From the NCBI GenBank assembly GCA_937893675.1, contig CALBGI010000026.1:1-16658 (forward strand): a stretch of 16,658 bases of DNA. The letters are read 5' to 3'. The stretch's first letter is position 1. Each line of letters starts with the position of its first letter. This document shows positions 1 to 6,655 of this stretch, one piece after another. Made by a program: the position numbers and the translations under genes. The notes beneath the pieces were generated by a model. The model did no database searches and was not told the origin of the DNA. It saw only the letters and a program-made list of their open reading frames with translations. This DNA comes from an uncultured Blautia sp. (GTDB taxonomy: Bacteria > Bacillota > Clostridia > Lachnospirales > Lachnospiraceae).

Positions 1-17
1 TCTAATACCAGTATATC

Positions 18-46
18 AAAAAAAGCCAGCTTTTGCTGACTTTTTT
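18..46. terminator. Bidirectional terminator hairpin (first of tandem pair)
   Basis: GCCAGC and GCTGAC (25-30 and 35-40) form a short stem with one mismatch and a TTTT loop. It is flanked by seven A on the left and six T on the right, so the T tract follows the hairpin on either strand. On the plus strand it would end a gene lying left of the window. On the minus strand it would end the small gene at 64-195. Confidence 0.7.
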
Positions 47-54
47 GACAGTCT

Positions 55-82
55 GGGCAGAGGTTACTTCCTCTGCCCTTTT
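55..82 (+). terminator. Rho-independent terminator (second of tandem pair)
   Basis: GGGCAGAGG (55-63) and CCTCTGCCC (70-78) form a perfect 9-bp stem with a 6-base loop, followed by TTTT (79-82). It serves plus-strand transcripts entering from the left edge. The linker to the preceding hairpin reads GACAGTCTGGG (47-57), which recurs at the other end of the window. The hairpin overlaps the 3' end of the minus-strand small gene. Confidence 0.7.
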
Positions 83-195
83 CGATGTTTATTTTGCTGT
101 TCCTTTTGCTTCTTCTCCTTTTTGCGCATACATTCCAGATCTATCTCATAAAAAGCATTTCCATCTACTACCAGGCGGGTCTCTTCCTGCTTCAT
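64..195 (-). CDS. Small charged protein, 43 aa, unknown function
   Basis: This short gene encodes 43 residues beginning MKQEETRLVVDGNAFYEIDL. A compact N-terminal half with hydrophobic positions (LVVDGNAFYEIDLECM) is followed by a tail made almost entirely of Lys, Arg, Glu and Gln (from about residue 24), probably helical or disordered. A good ribosome binding site, GGGGAG, lies 7 bases before the ATG, and TATAAT (224-229, minus strand) lies about 30 bases further upstream. The stop codon sits inside the hairpin at 55-78, and transcription would end at the T-rich hairpin 46-18. I do not recognise a named family. Similar short proteins with a conserved 'DGNAxYEID' core may exist in Lachnospiraceae, but that is a memory-level impression. 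There is no signal peptide or membrane segment. Confidence 0.6.
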   Translation of the reverse strand: MKQEETRLVVDGNAFYEIDLECMRKKEKKQKEQQNKHRKGQRK

Positions 196-223
196 TGTTT
201 TTCTCCCCGACTATTCTCACTAT

Positions 224-229
224 ATTATA
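224..229 (-). promoter_or_regulatory. Possible -10 element of the small gene
   Basis: A perfect TATAAT on the minus strand lies 28 bases upstream of the small gene's ATG. No convincing -35 was found at the usual spacing (ATAACC at 17 bp), so this is a weak call. Confidence 0.3.
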
Positions 230-349
230 TGTTGCAGATCCGCTGGGGTTATTCCAGCCCTTCTGCCTGTCCCTGCTGTCTGCATTTTGGAATCCTCCGG
301 CATATTCCTGCTTCGCGCGGAATACAATACATGAAAAAAGGAAGAAATC

Positions 350-721
350 ATGAACGACGAATCCATCACACTCACTGCCCTTGACCAAATGGTGACCTCG
401 GACAGCACACAGATGCTGAAAGCCCTGGTTCCCTATCTGCCGCCGGGAATGCAAAATTTTTTCTCTGTTTACGCAAAATCCCGCGAGCTCTCCAACACCC
501 TCTCCCTCTTTTCCCCGGCAAAACAGGGTATGCGGATGCAGTCCGCCTGCGCGGCCGCGCCTTCTCCCCTGGAGCTTCTGGAGAATGTGCAGAGCTGCTG
601 CAGCGGGCAGATGCGCCAGAAAATCCAGGATGTCAAAAATACGCTGGCCATGGTGCAGATGATGCAGATGATGAATGAGCCCACAGAAACTGAGGACAGG
701 AAAGGAGAAGCCGATGAATGA
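350..721 (+). CDS. Hypothetical protein, 123 aa, first gene of a coupled pair
   Basis: Not recognised as a named family. The start ATG at 350 follows AAAAAAGGAAG with a 5-base spacer, a normal ribosome binding site. The 123-residue product has an N-terminal region rich in helix-formers (LTALDQMVTSDSTQMLKALVPYLPPGMQNFFSVYAKSRE cannot be tied to a known fold). A Cys/Ala/Ser-rich middle follows (CAAAPSPLELLENVQSCCSG) and then a Met-rich amphipathic helix near residues 95-110 (LAMVQMMQMMNE). There is no signal peptide or membrane span. Its stop overlaps the start of the next gene by 8 bases, so the two are translationally coupled and probably act together. The next protein also ends in a Met-rich helix, hinting at related helical modules or a complex. 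Confidence 0.75.
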   Translation: MNDESITLTALDQMVTSDSTQMLKALVPYLPPGMQNFFSVYAKSRELSNTLSLFSPAKQGMRMQSACAAAPSPLELLENVQSCCSGQMRQKIQDVKNTLAMVQMMQMMNEPTETEDRKGEADE

Positions 722-986
722 GGATTGGAAAAATGACCCGAAGCTTCAGGGAATGGACAGGACAAAGCTTGACATGCTGCAGCAGCTTGCCAGTCAGGGG
801 ATTGGAAAAAGTCCCACGGACCTGCTGCCTTTTGTGCTGTCCGCTGCTTCCAAAGGGCGGAAAGCCGGTATGAATTTCAGCTCTGAGGAAGTATCCACGA
901 TCATTGAAGTGTTAAAAAGCGGAAAATCACCGGCCGAGGCAGCCAAGATCGACCGCATGATCTCCATGCTGCGGATGATGAGATAG
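714..986 (+). CDS. Hypothetical protein, 90 aa, second gene of a coupled pair
   Basis: The chosen start is the ATG at 714, because AAAGGAG (701-707) lies 6 bases upstream and the start overlaps the previous gene's stop in the classic coupled form ATGAATGA. Upstream in-frame starts would lie deep inside the previous gene. The 90-residue product begins MNEDWKNDPKLQGMDRTKL and looks all-helical. 'DPKLQGMD..KLDMLQQLASQG' leads to 'KSPTDLLPFVLSA', then a helix-turn-like 'FSSEEVSTIIEVLKSGKSPAEAAKIDRM', and it ends in a Met/Arg helix ISMLRMMR. I think proteins of this shape occur in Lachnospiraceae without assigned function, but cannot confirm it. Convergent with cinA. Confidence 0.75.
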   Translation: MNEDWKNDPKLQGMDRTKLDMLQQLASQGIGKSPTDLLPFVLSAASKGRKAGMNFSSEEVSTIIEVLKSGKSPAEAAKIDRMISMLRMMR

Positions 987-990
987 AAAC

Positions 991-1090
991 CGCCCCGGAG
1001 GATTTGTCGTGTGATTTCCCCGCAAAGAGTATTGCAAAGCACCGACTCTCTGCGGGAAGCACCGGCAATGGTCCCCCGGGGCGTATTTTA
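991..1090 (+). terminator. Structured convergence element, likely terminator between the 350-986 pair and cinA
   Basis: An outer stem pairs CGCCCCGG (991-998) with CCGGGGCG (1076-1083) and continues, after one mismatch, with GGA/TCC (1000-1002 with 1072-1074). It is followed by TATTTTA. Nested inside, CCCGCA-A-AGAGT (1019-1030) pairs with ACTCT-C-TGCGGG (1045-1056). The T-rich 3' side favours use on the plus strand. On the minus strand it lies 18 bases beyond the cinA stop and may also act as an end-protecting hairpin. Confidence 0.5.
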
Positions 1091-1101
1091 ATCTGTCTGT
1101 T

Positions 1102-2373
1102 CTATTCGTTATTGTGCTTCACGCCTTCCATGACGCAGTCCCGCAGAAGCACCAGTGCGTGGGCACAGGCCTGCTCCCGGATCTTCGCCCGGTTGCCGGT
1201 AAAGTGATACTCTTTTGTCACCACCTGACCGTTATAGCAGCAGCCCATGAACACGGTTCCCACCGGCGTCTCCTTGGTCCCGCCTTCCGGACCCGCAAGA
1301 CCGGTCACGGAAAGGCAGATATCTGCCTTGGAAAAGAAGCAGCCGCCCTTTGCCATCTCTTTGGCGCATTTGGCCGAAACCGCTCCCTCTGTCTTGAGCG
1401 TCGTCTTCTTTACCCCAAGCGATTTGCGCTTCGCCCGGTTGCTGTAGGTCACGTAGGATTGCGCGAATACCGCTGAGGCTCCTGGAACGTTCACAATGCG
1501 GGAAGCCACCATACCGCCGGTACAGGATTCCGCCAGCGCCAGCGTAAGATTTTGGTCCTCCAGCATATCCACCACTGCTTCTTCCAGAGTTTTTGTTTCT
1601 TCTGTCGCAAAAATGTTTTTTCCGAAACGGTTTTTCAGCTCCCGAACCACCGGCTTGATCATCTTTTTGCATTCTTTTTCGCTCTCGCCCTTGGCGGTCA
1701 CACGCAGATGCACCTCGCCTACTTTTGCATAGGGGGCAATGGTGGGGTTACTCTGTTTTTCGATAATGTCCTGTATTTCTTCCGCCACCTGGCTCTCTCC
1801 GATACCGCAGATTTTTATCATCTGGGAGTATATCATTTCCGGCTGGCGCTGTCTGAGGTAGGGAAATACCTCGTCCTCGAACATGGGTTTCATCTCGTTG
1901 GGCGGCCCGGGCAATAAAATGGCGGTTTTCCCGTTCTTTTCCAGGATCAGTCCCGGTGCGGTCCCGTTATGGTTGTCCAGCACCAGCGCCCCCTTGGGAA
2001 CCATGGCCTGTTTATAATTATTGGCGGTAATCCTGCGCTGGCTGTTGTTTTTCTCGTATTCCTTGAGATACTTGTCCAGAAGCGCCTTTGTGTGCGCGTC
2101 CTCCACCAGGGGCATATCCATAAGCTTTGCGGTAACCTCTTTGGTGATGTCGTCCTGCGTTGGGCCGAGGCCGCCCGTCAGAATGACCACATCTGAACGC
2201 TCAAGCGCAGTGCGGATCGTCTCTGTCATCCGCGCCTCATTGTCTCCCACAACTGTCTGATAGTACACAGACAGGCCAAGCTGCGCACATTTCTCCGATA
2301 AGTACGCGCTGTTGGTGTTCACAATATTTCCAAGAAGAATTTCTGTTCCAACTGCAACAAGTTCTGCTGTCAT
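1102..2373 (-). CDS. cinA: CinA: competence/damage-inducible protein, NMN deamidase family
   Basis: A full-length two-domain CinA (423 aa). The N-terminal MoCF-like domain (COG1058, roughly residues 1-170) shows VGTEILLGNIVNTNS at 8-22, TGGLGPTQDD at 66-75 and PGPPNEMKPM at 155-164. The C-terminal domain (about 262-415) carries ESCTGG at 282-287 and SVTGLAGPEGG at 355-365, typical of nicotinamide mononucleotide amidohydrolases that recycle NMN to NaMN in the pyridine nucleotide cycle. The N-terminal domain in characterised relatives cleaves ADP-ribose. The start is the ATG preceded by AAAGGAG at 5 bases. It is the last gene of the operon, 21 bases after pgsA. In many Firmicutes recA follows cinA; here a terminator-like structure and convergent genes follow instead. 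Confidence 0.95.
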   Translation of the reverse strand: MTAELVAVGTEILLGNIVNTNSAYLSEKCAQLGLSVYYQTVVGDNEARMTETIRTALERSDVVILTGGLGPTQDDITKEVTAKLMDMPLVEDAHTKALLDKYLKEYEKNNSQRRITANNYKQAMVPKGALVLDNHNGTAPGLILEKNGKTAILLPGPPNEMKPMFEDEVFPYLRQRQPEMIYSQMIKICGIGESQVAEEIQDIIEKQSNPTIAPYAKVGEVHLRVTAKGESEKECKKMIKPVVRELKNRFGKNIFATEETKTLEEAVVDMLEDQNLTLALAESCTGGMVASRIVNVPGASAVFAQSYVTYSNRAKRKSLGVKKTTLKTEGAVSAKCAKEMAKGGCFFSKADICLSVTGLAGPEGGTKETPVGTVFMGCCYNGQVVTKEYHFTGNRAKIREQACAHALVLLRDCVMEGVKHNNE

Positions 2374-2394
2374 AGCAACTCCTTTCCGTACTGC

Positions 2395-2934
2395 CTAGTT
2401 TTGCATGGACAATACACTCCGGTTCTGAACAATATAGGTTATAAGGGATATTATGGTAAGCACCAGAGAAAGCCATACAAAAATTTCTGTGAGAACGGCA
2501 AAAAATCCGCCCAGATCCAGAAACAGCAGGATGATCATGATCATCTGAGAAACCGTCTTGAATTTTCCCCAATAGTTAGCCGCGATCACGACACCGTTCT
2601 CCGCTGCAATGAGACGGAAGCCGCTGATGATAAACTCCCGGGCAATGATGACAATGACGATCCAGGCATCCAGCTTCCCGGACTGGATAAAGCAGATCAA
2701 GGCAGAACATACCAACAGCTTGTCTGCCAGAGGATCCATGAATTTTCCGAAGTTTGTCACAAGGTTGTGCTTGCGCGCCAGATAGCCGTCAAACCAGTCG
2801 GTAATGCTGGCCACCGCAAAAATGGCCAGACAAATGTAGCGGTTGGCTTCGCCGCCCCACCCCGTGAGCATAAACGCTACGAGAAAGGGCACCATGATCA
2901 TTCTTCCTACAGTCAGTTTATTCGGTGTATTCAT
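2395..2934 (-). CDS. pgsA: CDP-diacylglycerol-glycerol-3-phosphate 3-phosphatidyltransferase
   Basis: The 179-residue membrane enzyme makes phosphatidylglycerophosphate from CDP-diacylglycerol and glycerol-3-phosphate, the committed step to phosphatidylglycerol and cardiolipin. The CDP-alcohol phosphotransferase signature is complete: D46, D49-G50, A53-R54, G63, D67 and D71, which bind the catalytic metals and CDP. Several hydrophobic segments surround it (about 11-25, 33-46, 72-84, 89-105, 128-146 and 150-170), consistent with a six-helix integral membrane protein of typical length. Its start overlaps the end of rimO by 17 bases, indicating translational coupling. The assignment to pgsA rather than another CDP-alcohol transferase rests on length, the N-terminal MNTPNKLTVGR start and the rimO/cinA neighbours. 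Confidence 0.94.
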   Translation of the reverse strand: MNTPNKLTVGRMIMVPFLVAFMLTGWGGEANRYICLAIFAVASITDWFDGYLARKHNLVTNFGKFMDPLADKLLVCSALICFIQSGKLDAWIVIVIIAREFIISGFRLIAAENGVVIAANYWGKFKTVSQMIMIILLFLDLGGFFAVLTEIFVWLSLVLTIISLITYIVQNRSVLSMQN

Positions 2935-4255
2935 CTGTCAGTTCTCCTATCAAATCGTATTCCAACGCTCCGGTGACCCGCACTCTGGCAAAATCTCCTG
3001 TCATGAGCAGCTCGCCCGTCTGAACAAAAATATAGCCGTCCACCTTGGGGGCGTCCCCGTAGGTTCTGGCGATATAAGCGCTTTCCCCGGAAACCTTGCC
3101 CTCGATCATCACCAAAAGCTCCTGGCCAATGCGTTCCTGGCCCTTGTCCAGAGAAATCTCCTGCTGAAGCTCCATGATCTCATCCCGGCGCGCCTCCTTG
3201 ACTTCTTCCGGAATCTGATCTTTCATGGCAGCCGCAGGAGTGTTGTCCTCCATGGAATAAGGAAAGACGCCCAGCCGGTCAAATTCCATTTCATCTACAA
3301 ATTCCAGAAGCGCTTCGTGATCCTCCTGGGTCTCTCCCGGAAAACCGGAGATCAGCGTAGTGCGAAGCACGATATCGGGAATGCGGCTGCGAAGCTTTGT
3401 GATGATATCCACAAGCTCCTGACGGCTGGTGCGCCGTCCCATACGCTTCAGCACCGCATCGCTGGCATGCTGAATGGGCATGTCCAGATAGTGGCAGATC
3501 TTTGGTTCCCTCGCCATAACCTCAATGAGCTCGTCATAAATTTCTTCCGGATAACAGTAAAGGATCCGGATCCAGCGGATGCCCCTGATCCGGCAGAGCT
3601 TCTCCAGAAGAATATGGAGGCTCTTTTCGCCGTAAAGGTCTTTGCCGTAAAGCGTCGTCTCCTGTGCGACCAGGATCAGCTCCTTCACTCCCTGCTCTGC
3701 CATATCCTGCGCCTGCGCCAGAAGGCGTTCCATGGGAACGCTTCGGAAATGCCCGCGAAGGCTGGGGATGATACAGTAGGTACAGTGCTTGTCGCAGCCC
3801 TCCGCGATCTTGAGATAGCCAAAATGCCCTCCGGTGGTAAGGATCCGTTTTTCCTCATCCTTTGGAAGATAATCAATGCTCTTGAAGGAATAATAACGTT
3901 CTCCCTCAGAAGCTTTTTCAAGGGCATCCGCAATCTCCTCGTATGCTGTGGTTCCCAGAACTGCATCCACCTCTGGAATCTCCTGCGTGATCTCTTTCTG
4001 ATAGCGCTGCGCCATGCAGCCGGTCACAAGAAGCGCGCGGCAGCTTCCGTTTTTTTTGTACTCTGCCATTTCCAGAATGGTCTCCACGCTTTCCTCTCTT
4101 GCATCCCCGATAAAACAGCAGGTATTGATGATGATGGCTTCTGCTTCTTCCTCCGAGTCCACGATCCGGTGGCCTTTTGCCGTGAGAAGGCCCAGCATTT
4201 CCTCGGAATCCGCCAGGTTTTTGTCACAGCCAAGTGATACAAACAGTATTTTCAT
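2918..4255 (-). CDS. rimO: Ribosomal protein uS12 methylthiotransferase RimO
   Basis: RimO is a radical-SAM enzyme with two iron-sulfur clusters that adds a methylthio group to an aspartate of ribosomal protein uS12. At 445 aa it has the normal length. The N-terminal MTTase domain opens with MKILFVSLGCDKNLADSEEM, the RimO-type wording, and supplies C10, C46 and C80 for the auxiliary cluster. The radical-SAM motif is C154-x3-C158-x2-C161 (CDKHCTYC). A C-terminal TRAM domain (about 375-445) should bind substrate. The start follows AGGAG with a 7-base spacer. It is separated from rpoZ by an unusually long 174-base gap holding a structured RNA candidate. MiaB is the main alternative, but the N-terminal wording favours RimO. 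Confidence 0.95.
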   Translation of the reverse strand: MKILFVSLGCDKNLADSEEMLGLLTAKGHRIVDSEEEAEAIIINTCCFIGDAREESVETILEMAEYKKNGSCRALLVTGCMAQRYQKEITQEIPEVDAVLGTTAYEEIADALEKASEGERYYSFKSIDYLPKDEEKRILTTGGHFGYLKIAEGCDKHCTYCIIPSLRGHFRSVPMERLLAQAQDMAEQGVKELILVAQETTLYGKDLYGEKSLHILLEKLCRIRGIRWIRILYCYPEEIYDELIEVMAREPKICHYLDMPIQHASDAVLKRMGRRTSRQELVDIITKLRSRIPDIVLRTTLISGFPGETQEDHEALLEFVDEMEFDRLGVFPYSMEDNTPAAAMKDQIPEEVKEARRDEIMELQQEISLDKGQERIGQELLVMIEGKVSGESAYIARTYGDAPKVDGYIFVQTGELLMTGDFARVRVTGALEYDLIGELTDEYTE

Positions 4256-4282
4256 AAGTATGCTCCTAAAATAAATATGGAA

Positions 4283-4413
4283 GGGATGTCACAAAATATC
4301 TGCACCGGCGATACCCTTGCTGATGTTTCCTGCGCAAAAGCCGTGCTTCGCGCAAGGCTTTCCGCCCAAAAAACACATTGCAGATCCGCCGGGTATGAAT
4401 TCTGCGACACCCC
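4283..4413 (-). ncRNA. Candidate structured RNA element between rpoZ and rimO
   Basis: Read on the minus strand, 4413-4399 (GGGGTGTCGCAGAAT) pairs with 4297-4283 (ATTTTGTGACATCCC) over all 15 positions, three of them G-U. The same positions are A-C mismatches on the plus strand, so the fold belongs to the operon transcript. Directly inside, ATCTGCA (4385-4379) pairs with TGCAGAT (4304-4298), leaving a 13-base bulge. The bulge holds ATACCC and CCGGCG, complementary to GGGTAT (4316-4311) and CGCCGG (4310-4305), so a pseudoknot or alternative fold is possible. A terminal hairpin pairs AAAGCC with GGCTTT (4361-4356 with 4342-4337) and competes with TGCGC/GCGCA. I cannot match it to a known riboswitch. 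Its position suggests a leader for rimO-pgsA-cinA or an operon processing site. Confidence 0.45.
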
Positions 4414-4429
4414 CCTGCCTTGCTTCTTC

Positions 4430-4771
4430 CTATTCTTCCTCAGCTGCTGCTTCTTCTGCGGCAGCGCCGGCCATTTCTGCGGTTTCTTCTGCCGCTGCAG
4501 TCTCCTGCACCGCAGCTGCCTCTTCTTCGGCAGCTTCTTCTTCGGCAACAATCTTTACCTTGCCTTTGTAGAGCTCGTCAATGGCTATGGAAAGAGGCTT
4601 ATTGACCGGAGTTCCGGAAACCATGGGCTCTGCCCCCGCAATAATCTGACGTGCTCTCTTGCTGGTTGCCAGCACCAGAGAATAGCGGCTGTTGAGCATC
4701 ATGGTGTTGTCATCGTCCTCGCTGTTTGCATTGATTGCCTCAATTAATTCTGAATAAGATGGATGGATCAT
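4430..4771 (-). CDS. rpoZ: RNA polymerase omega subunit with Ala/Glu-rich tail
   Basis: Omega helps assemble and stabilise RNA polymerase by binding the beta-prime subunit, and in several bacteria contributes to ppGpp binding. The core (about residues 1-75) carries the omega pattern: MIHPSYSELIEAI, then 'SRYSLVLATSKRARQI' (28-43) and a Pro/Val-rich segment before 'KPLSIAIDELYKGKVKIV'. It is followed by a 38-residue tail (76-113) built almost entirely of Ala and Glu, with a little Val, Gln, Thr, Met and Gly. The tail makes the protein longer than the compact omega of many Firmicutes. AAAGGAG lies 7 bases before the ATG. The gene begins 12 bases after gmk, a conserved pairing in Firmicutes. Confidence 0.92.
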   Translation of the reverse strand: MIHPSYSELIEAINANSEDDDNTMMLNSRYSLVLATSKRARQIIAGAEPMVSGTPVNKPLSIAIDELYKGKVKIVAEEEAAEEEAAAVQETAAAEETAEMAGAAAEEAAAEEE

Positions 4772-4783
4772 AGTTTTTCTCCT

Positions 4784-5410
4784 TTATGATAAATTTAATG
4801 ATTTGGCTTCTTCTTTCAGAGTCTCTGCAAGCCCGTGATTCCGGTTCATGCGGAAGTGCTCGCTTTTGATGATGGAATGCAGGGTATCCACACACTCCTC
4901 CAGCTCATCGTTGATGAGCAGGTAGTCGTACTGCTCCATACCCTCGGCCTCCTCCCCTGCACGGGCAAGGCGGCTTTCAATCACTTCCTGTGTCTCTGTG
5001 CCCCTGCCTGTGAGACGGTTTTTCAGTTCCTCCATACTGGGCGGTGTCACAAACACCAGAAGCGCCTCGGGAATTTTTTCCTTGATCTTCATGGCCCCCT
5101 GGATCTCAATCTCCAGGATCACATTTTTTCCCTTCTGAAGCTGCTCCTCCACATACGCGCGGGGGGTGCCGTAATAATTCTCTACGTAACAGGCATATTC
5201 CAGAAGCGCATCCTCCCGGATCAGCTGTTCAAACGCTTCTTTGCTCTTGAAGAAATAGGCCTTTCCTTCTTCCTCCCCCGGACGCGGCGCTCTTGTTGTC
5301 GCGGAAATGGACAGCGCATAATTGTCGTACTTTTCCAGGAGCCGTTTCATCACGGTTCCCTTGCCGGCACCGGAAAATCCGGAAACCACCGTCAAAATCC
5401 CTTTATTCAT
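4784..5410 (-). CDS. gmk: Guanylate kinase
   Basis: Guanylate kinase phosphorylates GMP/dGMP to GDP/dGDP with ATP in the cytoplasm. The 208-residue product has the P-loop GFSGAGKGT (11-19), followed by 'SISATTRAPRPGEEEGKAYFF', the GMP-binding region with its Ser, Arg and Tyr contacts, and 'ILEIEIQGA'. The start is placed at the ATG at 5408-5410, because GAGGAGAG precedes it by 4-5 bases and MNKGILTVVSGFSG fits the family N-terminus. A reading from 5437 would add nine residues with no good ribosome binding site. The start overlaps the remA stop (ATGAATAA), so the two are translationally coupled. Confidence 0.95.
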   Translation of the reverse strand: MNKGILTVVSGFSGAGKGTVMKRLLEKYDNYALSISATTRAPRPGEEEGKAYFFKSKEAFEQLIREDALLEYACYVENYYGTPRAYVEEQLQKGKNVILEIEIQGAMKIKEKIPEALLVFVTPPSMEELKNRLTGRGTETQEVIESRLARAGEEAEGMEQYDYLLINDELEECVDTLHSIIKSEHFRMNRNHGLAETLKEEAKSLNLS

Positions 5411-5675
5411 GAATCTCTCCTCTGTCATCATACTCACAGGCCTCCGAAAAACGGCGGGCTATGGTCTCCGGCTGCAGAGCGGAAAGAACCAGATAGTCCT
5501 CCGCCATCACGATCACCGCCTTGGTTTTTCGTCCCTGGGTAGCATCGATAAGAGCTCTGGTGCCCTTGACATTCTGCACCATGCGCTTTACCGGAGCCGC
5601 GTCAGGACTCACCACCGCCACGATCTTGGCAGAGTTCACCACGTTTCCGAAACCTATGTTAATTAATTTTGCCAA
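5403..5675 (-). CDS. remA: RemA family DNA-binding regulator (DUF370), TTG start
   Basis: A 90-residue protein with the hallmark sequence 'LINIGFGNVVNSAKIVAVVSPDAAPVKRMV' and 'LIDATQGRKTKAVIVM..YLVLSALQPETIARR'. In Bacillus subtilis RemA is a ring-forming DNA-binding protein that activates biofilm matrix and osmoprotection genes; conserved arginines such as those in 'VKRM' and 'GRKT' contact DNA. The start is a TTG codon (5673-5675), since no ATG fits the conserved N-terminus; AAGGA lies about 11 bases upstream. It sits between yicC and gmk, the usual Firmicutes order, and overlaps gmk by 8 bases. A rare start with long spacing suggests modest translation. Its targets in this organism are unknown. 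Confidence 0.92.
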   Translation of the reverse strand: MAKLINIGFGNVVNSAKIVAVVSPDAAPVKRMVQNVKGTRALIDATQGRKTKAVIVMAEDYLVLSALQPETIARRFSEACEYDDRGEIHE

Positions 5676-5692
5676 AATTTTTCCGTCCTTGT

Positions 5693-6571
5693 CTACTCAA
5701 TATTCTGGATCTGTTCCCGGATCTTTTCAATTTCTGTCTTCAAATCAATTGCAATATTGGAAATCTCCAAATCGCTGGATTTTGACAGAATGGTATTTGC
5801 CTCCCGGTTCATCTCCTGCGCCATAAAATCAAGCTTGCGGCCAACGCCCTCGCTCTCCTTCAGGATCTTCTGCATTCCTTTGATGTGGCTCAAAAGGCGC
5901 ACGGTTTCCTCGTCATTGCAGATTTTGTCGGAGAACAAAACAACCTCCGCGGCAATTCTGGCCTCCTCTGTCTGCGTATCTGCCAAAAGCTCATGAACCT
6001 TTGCTTCCAGCTTCTCGCGGTAAGCCTTCACCACCTCCGGGGAACGCGCCACTACCTGTTCTACCTTATCCTCCAGGCCGTCAAGCTTTTCCAGAAGATC
6101 CCGGGTGAGATTCTCTCCCTCCCGTTCCCGGGTCTCCACAAATTTCTCGCAGGCAGCGCGAAGCGTCTTCTCCAGGGCTTCCCACAGCTCGTCCTCATCC
6201 TGTGCCTGTTCCTCCATGCTCAGGACCTCAGGATAACGGGAAAGCTCCGTGGCTGTCACATTGTCGGCAATGCCGAACTCCCGCTGCATTTCCCTCAGAT
6301 AGGCAAGGTACTCCGCCGCCAGCTCCCGGTTGTATTTCAGCGCAACACGTCCCGGCCGCTCATCCTCATAGGAAATAAAAACATCCACCTTGCCCCGCTG
6401 CATGTAAGTTTTCAGCAGATTGCGCACTGCCCCTTCCAGAAAATTCAGCTTCCGCGGCATTTTGATACTCAAATCCAGATATCTGTGGTTCACGGACTTC
6501 AGCTCCACCGTGATCTTACGTTCTCTGTCTACGGTCTCCGCCCGTCCAAAACCGGTCATACTCTTTATCAT
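5693..6571 (-). CDS. yicC: YicC/YloC family endoribonuclease
   Basis: The 292-residue protein starts MIKSMTGFGRAE, the conserved YicC opening, and ends in the typical DUF1732 block, 'SHIKGMQKILKESEGVGRKLDFMAQEMNREANTILSKSSD' (named here only by its position near 225-265), finishing with IDLKTEIEKIREQIQNIE. YicC proteins are metal-dependent endoribonucleases; the E. coli member cleaves the small RNA RyhB and the B. subtilis YloC member acts on RNA. The start at 6571 is preferred over the ATG two codons earlier, because GAGAG is 7 bases away from it but too close to the earlier one. It is the first gene of the operon, about 35 bases from the predicted transcription start. Confidence 0.93.
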   Translation of the reverse strand: MIKSMTGFGRAETVDRERKITVELKSVNHRYLDLSIKMPRKLNFLEGAVRNLLKTYMQRGKVDVFISYEDERPGRVALKYNRELAAEYLAYLREMQREFGIADNVTATELSRYPEVLSMEEQAQDEDELWEALEKTLRAACEKFVETREREGENLTRDLLEKLDGLEDKVEQVVARSPEVVKAYREKLEAKVHELLADTQTEEARIAAEVVLFSDKICNDEETVRLLSHIKGMQKILKESEGVGRKLDFMAQEMNREANTILSKSSDLEISNIAIDLKTEIEKIREQIQNIE

Positions 6572-6612
6572 AGTCATTCTCTCTTTGTAGATTCTCTATT
6601 GCATACAGATTT

Positions 6613-6641
6613 ATTATAGTTCATTCCAAAACCCTAGTCAA
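6613..6641 (-). promoter_or_regulatory. Sigma-A promoter of the yicC-remA-gmk-rpoZ-rimO-pgsA-cinA operon
   Basis: On the minus strand TTGACT (6641-6636) is followed by a 17-base spacer and a perfect TATAAT (6618-6613). Transcription should start near 6606. No other convincing promoter was seen before cinA. Confidence 0.8.
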
Positions 6642-6655
6642 ACTCTTTTTTTCTG

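Noticed and set aside
2843..4237. 464-codon open frame on the plus strand
   Set aside because: It lies entirely antisense to rimO, one of the most certain genes here, has no ribosome binding site, and its His/Leu/Arg-rich composition is that of a shadow frame.
4252..4551. Lys/Arg/Gln-rich frame over the rpoZ tail and rimO leader
   Set aside because: It is the alternative frame of the Ala/Glu repeat and runs through the structured RNA; no start signal.
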